Positions 15,821 to 17,495 of a stretch of DNA of 17,495 nucleotides are shown piece after piece; within the stretch, counting starts at the first letter, position 1; each line of letters begins with the position of its first letter. The notes under the pieces are model-generated. The model ran no database searches. It was given only the letters and a program-made list of their open reading frames with translations, and was not told the origin of the DNA. A program made the position numbers and the translations under genes. The stretch lies in the NCBI GenBank assembly GCA_003162495.1, contig PMOF01000147.1, forward strand, positions 1 to 17,495, in the 5' to 3' direction. The DNA comes from Acidobacteriaceae bacterium. Lineage in GTDB: Bacteria > Acidobacteriota > Terriglobia > Terriglobales > Acidobacteriaceae.

Positions 15821-16276
15821 ATGGCGTACTTTGAACGGGTTCGCGACGTAATTTCAGGGCCGTTTAGCCCCGATGTGATTCAGCAGCGCAGCAAGGCCGG
15901 CTGGCAGATGGTTTCAATCGAATGGCGGCGCGAGTTGCCCGATTCGGAAGCTCCCACCGAAGGCGCATTCAGCGAGGCGATCCCCTACGGGCTGCGGATT
16001 TCCGACGATTGCAAACGGCTGGAGGTGCACCCCACCGAACACCAGACTCTCATGCTGATGATGGAGTTGCTGGTGCAGGACTTTTCCTATTCCAGCATCG
16101 TGAGCGACCTGAATGAAAAGGGCTTTCGCATGCGCGACGGCCGGCCCTGGAGCCGCATCGCAGTCTTCAACATGATTCCGCGCCTCATTGAAGTGGGGCC
16201 GCGGTTCTTCAACTCCGACGAATGGGAAAAGCGGCGGCAGAGGTTCTCGCGCGCCAAATCGCCGGAGGTGGCGTAA
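15821..16276 (+). CDS. Small protein with recombinase-like DNA-binding segment
   Basis: The family is not recognised with certainty. The chosen ATG at 15821 has GGAGG at 15811-15815 with 5-base spacing and gives 151 residues. The ATG at 15809 would overlap that ribosome site. The N-terminal half (MAYFERVRDVISGPFSPDVI and GWQMVSIEWRREL) does not resemble a known domain. The segment at about 85-125, YSSIVSDLNEKGFRMRDGRPWSRIAVFNMIPR, looks like the helical 'Recombinase' domain of large serine recombinases, where a similar pattern of short helix, LNExG, R.G.PW and S.. V..ML recurs. No serine resolvase catalytic domain is present, so recombination activity is unlikely. DNA binding is an inference. 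A TAGAAT at 15774-15779 may be its -10 element. It is convergent with the gene at 16328-17359. Confidence 0.8.
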   Translation: MAYFERVRDVISGPFSPDVIQQRSKAGWQMVSIEWRRELPDSEAPTEGAFSEAIPYGLRISDDCKRLEVHPTEHQTLMLMMELLVQDFSYSSIVSDLNEKGFRMRDGRPWSRIAVFNMIPRLIEVGPRFFNSDEWEKRRQRFSRAKSPEVA

Positions 16277-16327
16277 GAGCTTTCCGAATTCGTCGCGCGC
16301 CGTCGACTTGCCGCTCCGCTGCGGCGT

Positions 16328-17359
16328 CTACTTGAGAATCGGTCCCAGGGATCCGACGTTATCGCCCAACTGCGGGTCCACGCGAAAATCCCACACCGAC
16401 TGGTTGATGTCCGATGCGGAAAGAATTTCGACCAGCGCGTACTCGCCGATCAGCAGGGCCTTCTGCGGCTGGATGCGCAGCCAATGCTTGCCCGGCAAGA
16501 TCTCTACCTTGGCCGGAATTACATCTTCATCCTGGGTGACGGTGCCGTTAGAGCTCATGTGGATGGCCCCCACAATGCGCAACGCCCGGCGCTCATCCAC
16601 GCGCACAATGGCAAACCCCGATGTGGGTGAATGCGCGCCGTGCTTCTTGGAAGAGCGATCGACCGCGCCCCGGGTGTCGACCGTCATGGCGTGCGAAACC
16701 ACCTGCTGGGCGTCGTCGGGCGCGTTGAGAGAGAGATAGATGGCCGGATCGTTCACGTGCAGATGAATCTTGGCATGGGCGCCGTCCAGTTCCAGACTGG
16801 CTTTGGCGCCGGCCAACGGGTTCAGCGTGTTCAGGCCGTGTTTGCTCTTCGTATTCGCGTTCAGCTCCGTGGGCAACAATTCCACGAGTTCCGGAGTGCC
16901 CTGATAGGTGTCGAGGGCGAAGACACCGTTCTCGTCGGGCAACTCCAGTCCGCTGGCAACCTCAGGCATGCGCGCTTTGACCTGGTCGCGCTCGGCCGCT
17001 TCTTCCTTGTCGATGTCCTCAGCCTCTTTCATGGCCGGCGAAGGGGACTCGGCCAGGTTGGCGTGATCGCGCTCCCACTTGCGGGTCGCAACCCAGTCGA
17101 CCAGGCTTTCCGGAAGTTCTTCCCAATCGCCACCCCGCTCCAGCGAGATATAGCGCACCCGGTCGCCCAAAATTTCATATTTCCGCACCAACTGGTAGGT
17201 GCCGTCCTTTAGGATGAGGCGGTGGTTGGTGGCCATGCCCGGCACGTCAGGCTTCAGGGGAAGCGTCTTCTGGGCGTGCGCTCCCGCGGCGGCCGCCGCC
17301 AGCAGCAACACAGCCAGGCCGCTCGCAAACAAGATCCGAAACAGACGCAAACGAGGCAT
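16328..17359 (-). CDS. Exported protein of unknown function
   Basis: No family was recognised. The ATG at 17359 gives 343 residues beginning with a signal peptide: basic MPRLRLFR, a hydrophobic core to about residue 27, and an AHAQ cleavage site. An upstream TTG at 17479 would bury this signal behind 40 residues and is less likely. After the signal comes HRLILKDGTYQLVRKYEILGDRVRYIS (about 45-70), a short beta module followed by DWEELPESLVDW. An acidic, Lys/Glu-rich helix (about 105-130) follows, then a larger mixed domain (about 140-340) with HVNDPAIYLSL, FAIVRVDERRALRIVG and a C-terminal QSVWDFRVDPQLGDN. No cysteine or lipobox is seen in the mature region. A periplasmic or outer-surface protein is likely. 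The gene is convergent with the small protein at 15821-16276. Confidence 0.85.
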   Translation of the reverse strand: MPRLRLFRILFASGLAVLLLAAAAAGAHAQKTLPLKPDVPGMATNHRLILKDGTYQLVRKYEILGDRVRYISLERGGDWEELPESLVDWVATRKWERDHANLAESPSPAMKEAEDIDKEEAAERDQVKARMPEVASGLELPDENGVFALDTYQGTPELVELLPTELNANTKSKHGLNTLNPLAGAKASLELDGAHAKIHLHVNDPAIYLSLNAPDDAQQVVSHAMTVDTRGAVDRSSKKHGAHSPTSGFAIVRVDERRALRIVGAIHMSSNGTVTQDEDVIPAKVEILPGKHWLRIQPQKALLIGEYALVEILSASDINQSVWDFRVDPQLGDNVGSLGPILK

Positions 17360-17387
17360 AGCTTGACAGTTTAGACGAGCGGGGCAC

Positions 17388-17399
17388 GCCAACGTTGGC
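17388..17399. promoter_or_regulatory. 12-bp perfect palindrome upstream of the exported-protein gene
   Basis: GCCAACGTTGGC is a perfect dyad 28 bases before the ATG at 17359. Its position fits an operator near the promoter, but no convincing -35/-10 pair could be assigned and a single palindrome of this length may be chance. Confidence 0.3.
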
Positions 17400-17495
17400 T
17401 CGCCCGCTGCGTCAAAAACATGGGGGCGCTTGTAACCTTCGGCGAAACCCCGCATCGAACTTTGTGTATCCTTAATCAAGGGGTTGTCTGTTTGA

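Noticed and set aside
15571..15822. Minus-strand open frame of 83 residues in the gap after ntrX
   Set aside because: It covers the hairpin and overlaps both neighbours, has no ribosome site, and its composition shows no protein-like pattern.
16276..16328. Possible terminator between the convergent genes at 16276 and 16328
   Set aside because: Only short GC-rich complementarity (around GCGCGCC/GCCGCTCCGCTGCGGC) with no T-run; too weak to call.

Overview
The window looks like chromosomal DNA of an acidobacterium. This is an inference from the whole set: high-GC codon use, an NtrY/NtrX pair of acidobacterial type, a PadR gene paired with a CPBP protease, a Tat-exported NIPSNAP protein, and several conserved-looking proteins of no known family. 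No RNA genes, CRISPR array, insertion sequence or prophage were seen. Gene density is high and the longest gap is about 230 bases.

Layout. Positions 1-1978 (minus strand) hold the cell-shape genes mreB and the 5' part of mreC. The spacer between them carries a 27-bp perfect inverted repeat built of iterated TAGGGAC-like 7-mers. An aldehyde dehydrogenase (2195-3685, plus) diverges from mreB. Next come two minus-strand paralogues of an unrecognised membrane-anchored family (3833-6142 and 6360-7526). They share a C-terminal, probably periplasmic, domain with two conserved cysteines. They also share a 16-bp box located 52 and 53 bases before their predicted start codons. The larger paralogue has grown by internal duplication: seven tandem 36-residue units (108 bp each), two older diverged units and three coiled-coil segments. 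This pair is the best candidate for something undescribed.

Positions 7700-9542 hold a divergent pair, an Lrp/AsnC-type regulator and alanine dehydrogenase (ald), followed by a Tat-exported NIPSNAP-family protein (9593-10402). A PadR-type regulator overlaps a CPBP membrane protease gene. The padR promoter has a near-perfect palindrome on its -10 element, pointing to self-repression, and a very short or absent leader.

Positions 11920-15587 encode an NtrY-like histidine kinase and an NtrX-like response regulator in an ATGA overlap, with a TATAAT only six bases before the first start codon. The regulator's AAA+ domain has lost the GAFTGA loop that contacts sigma-54, so it probably does not act as a classical sigma-54 activator. 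The end of the window carries a strong REP-like hairpin, a small protein with a recombinase-like helical segment, and a convergent gene for an exported protein of unknown function.

Most genes look like independent housekeeping or regulatory units. Clear cotranscription is supported for mreB-mreC, padR-CPBP and ntrY-ntrX, and is possible for ald-NIPSNAP.
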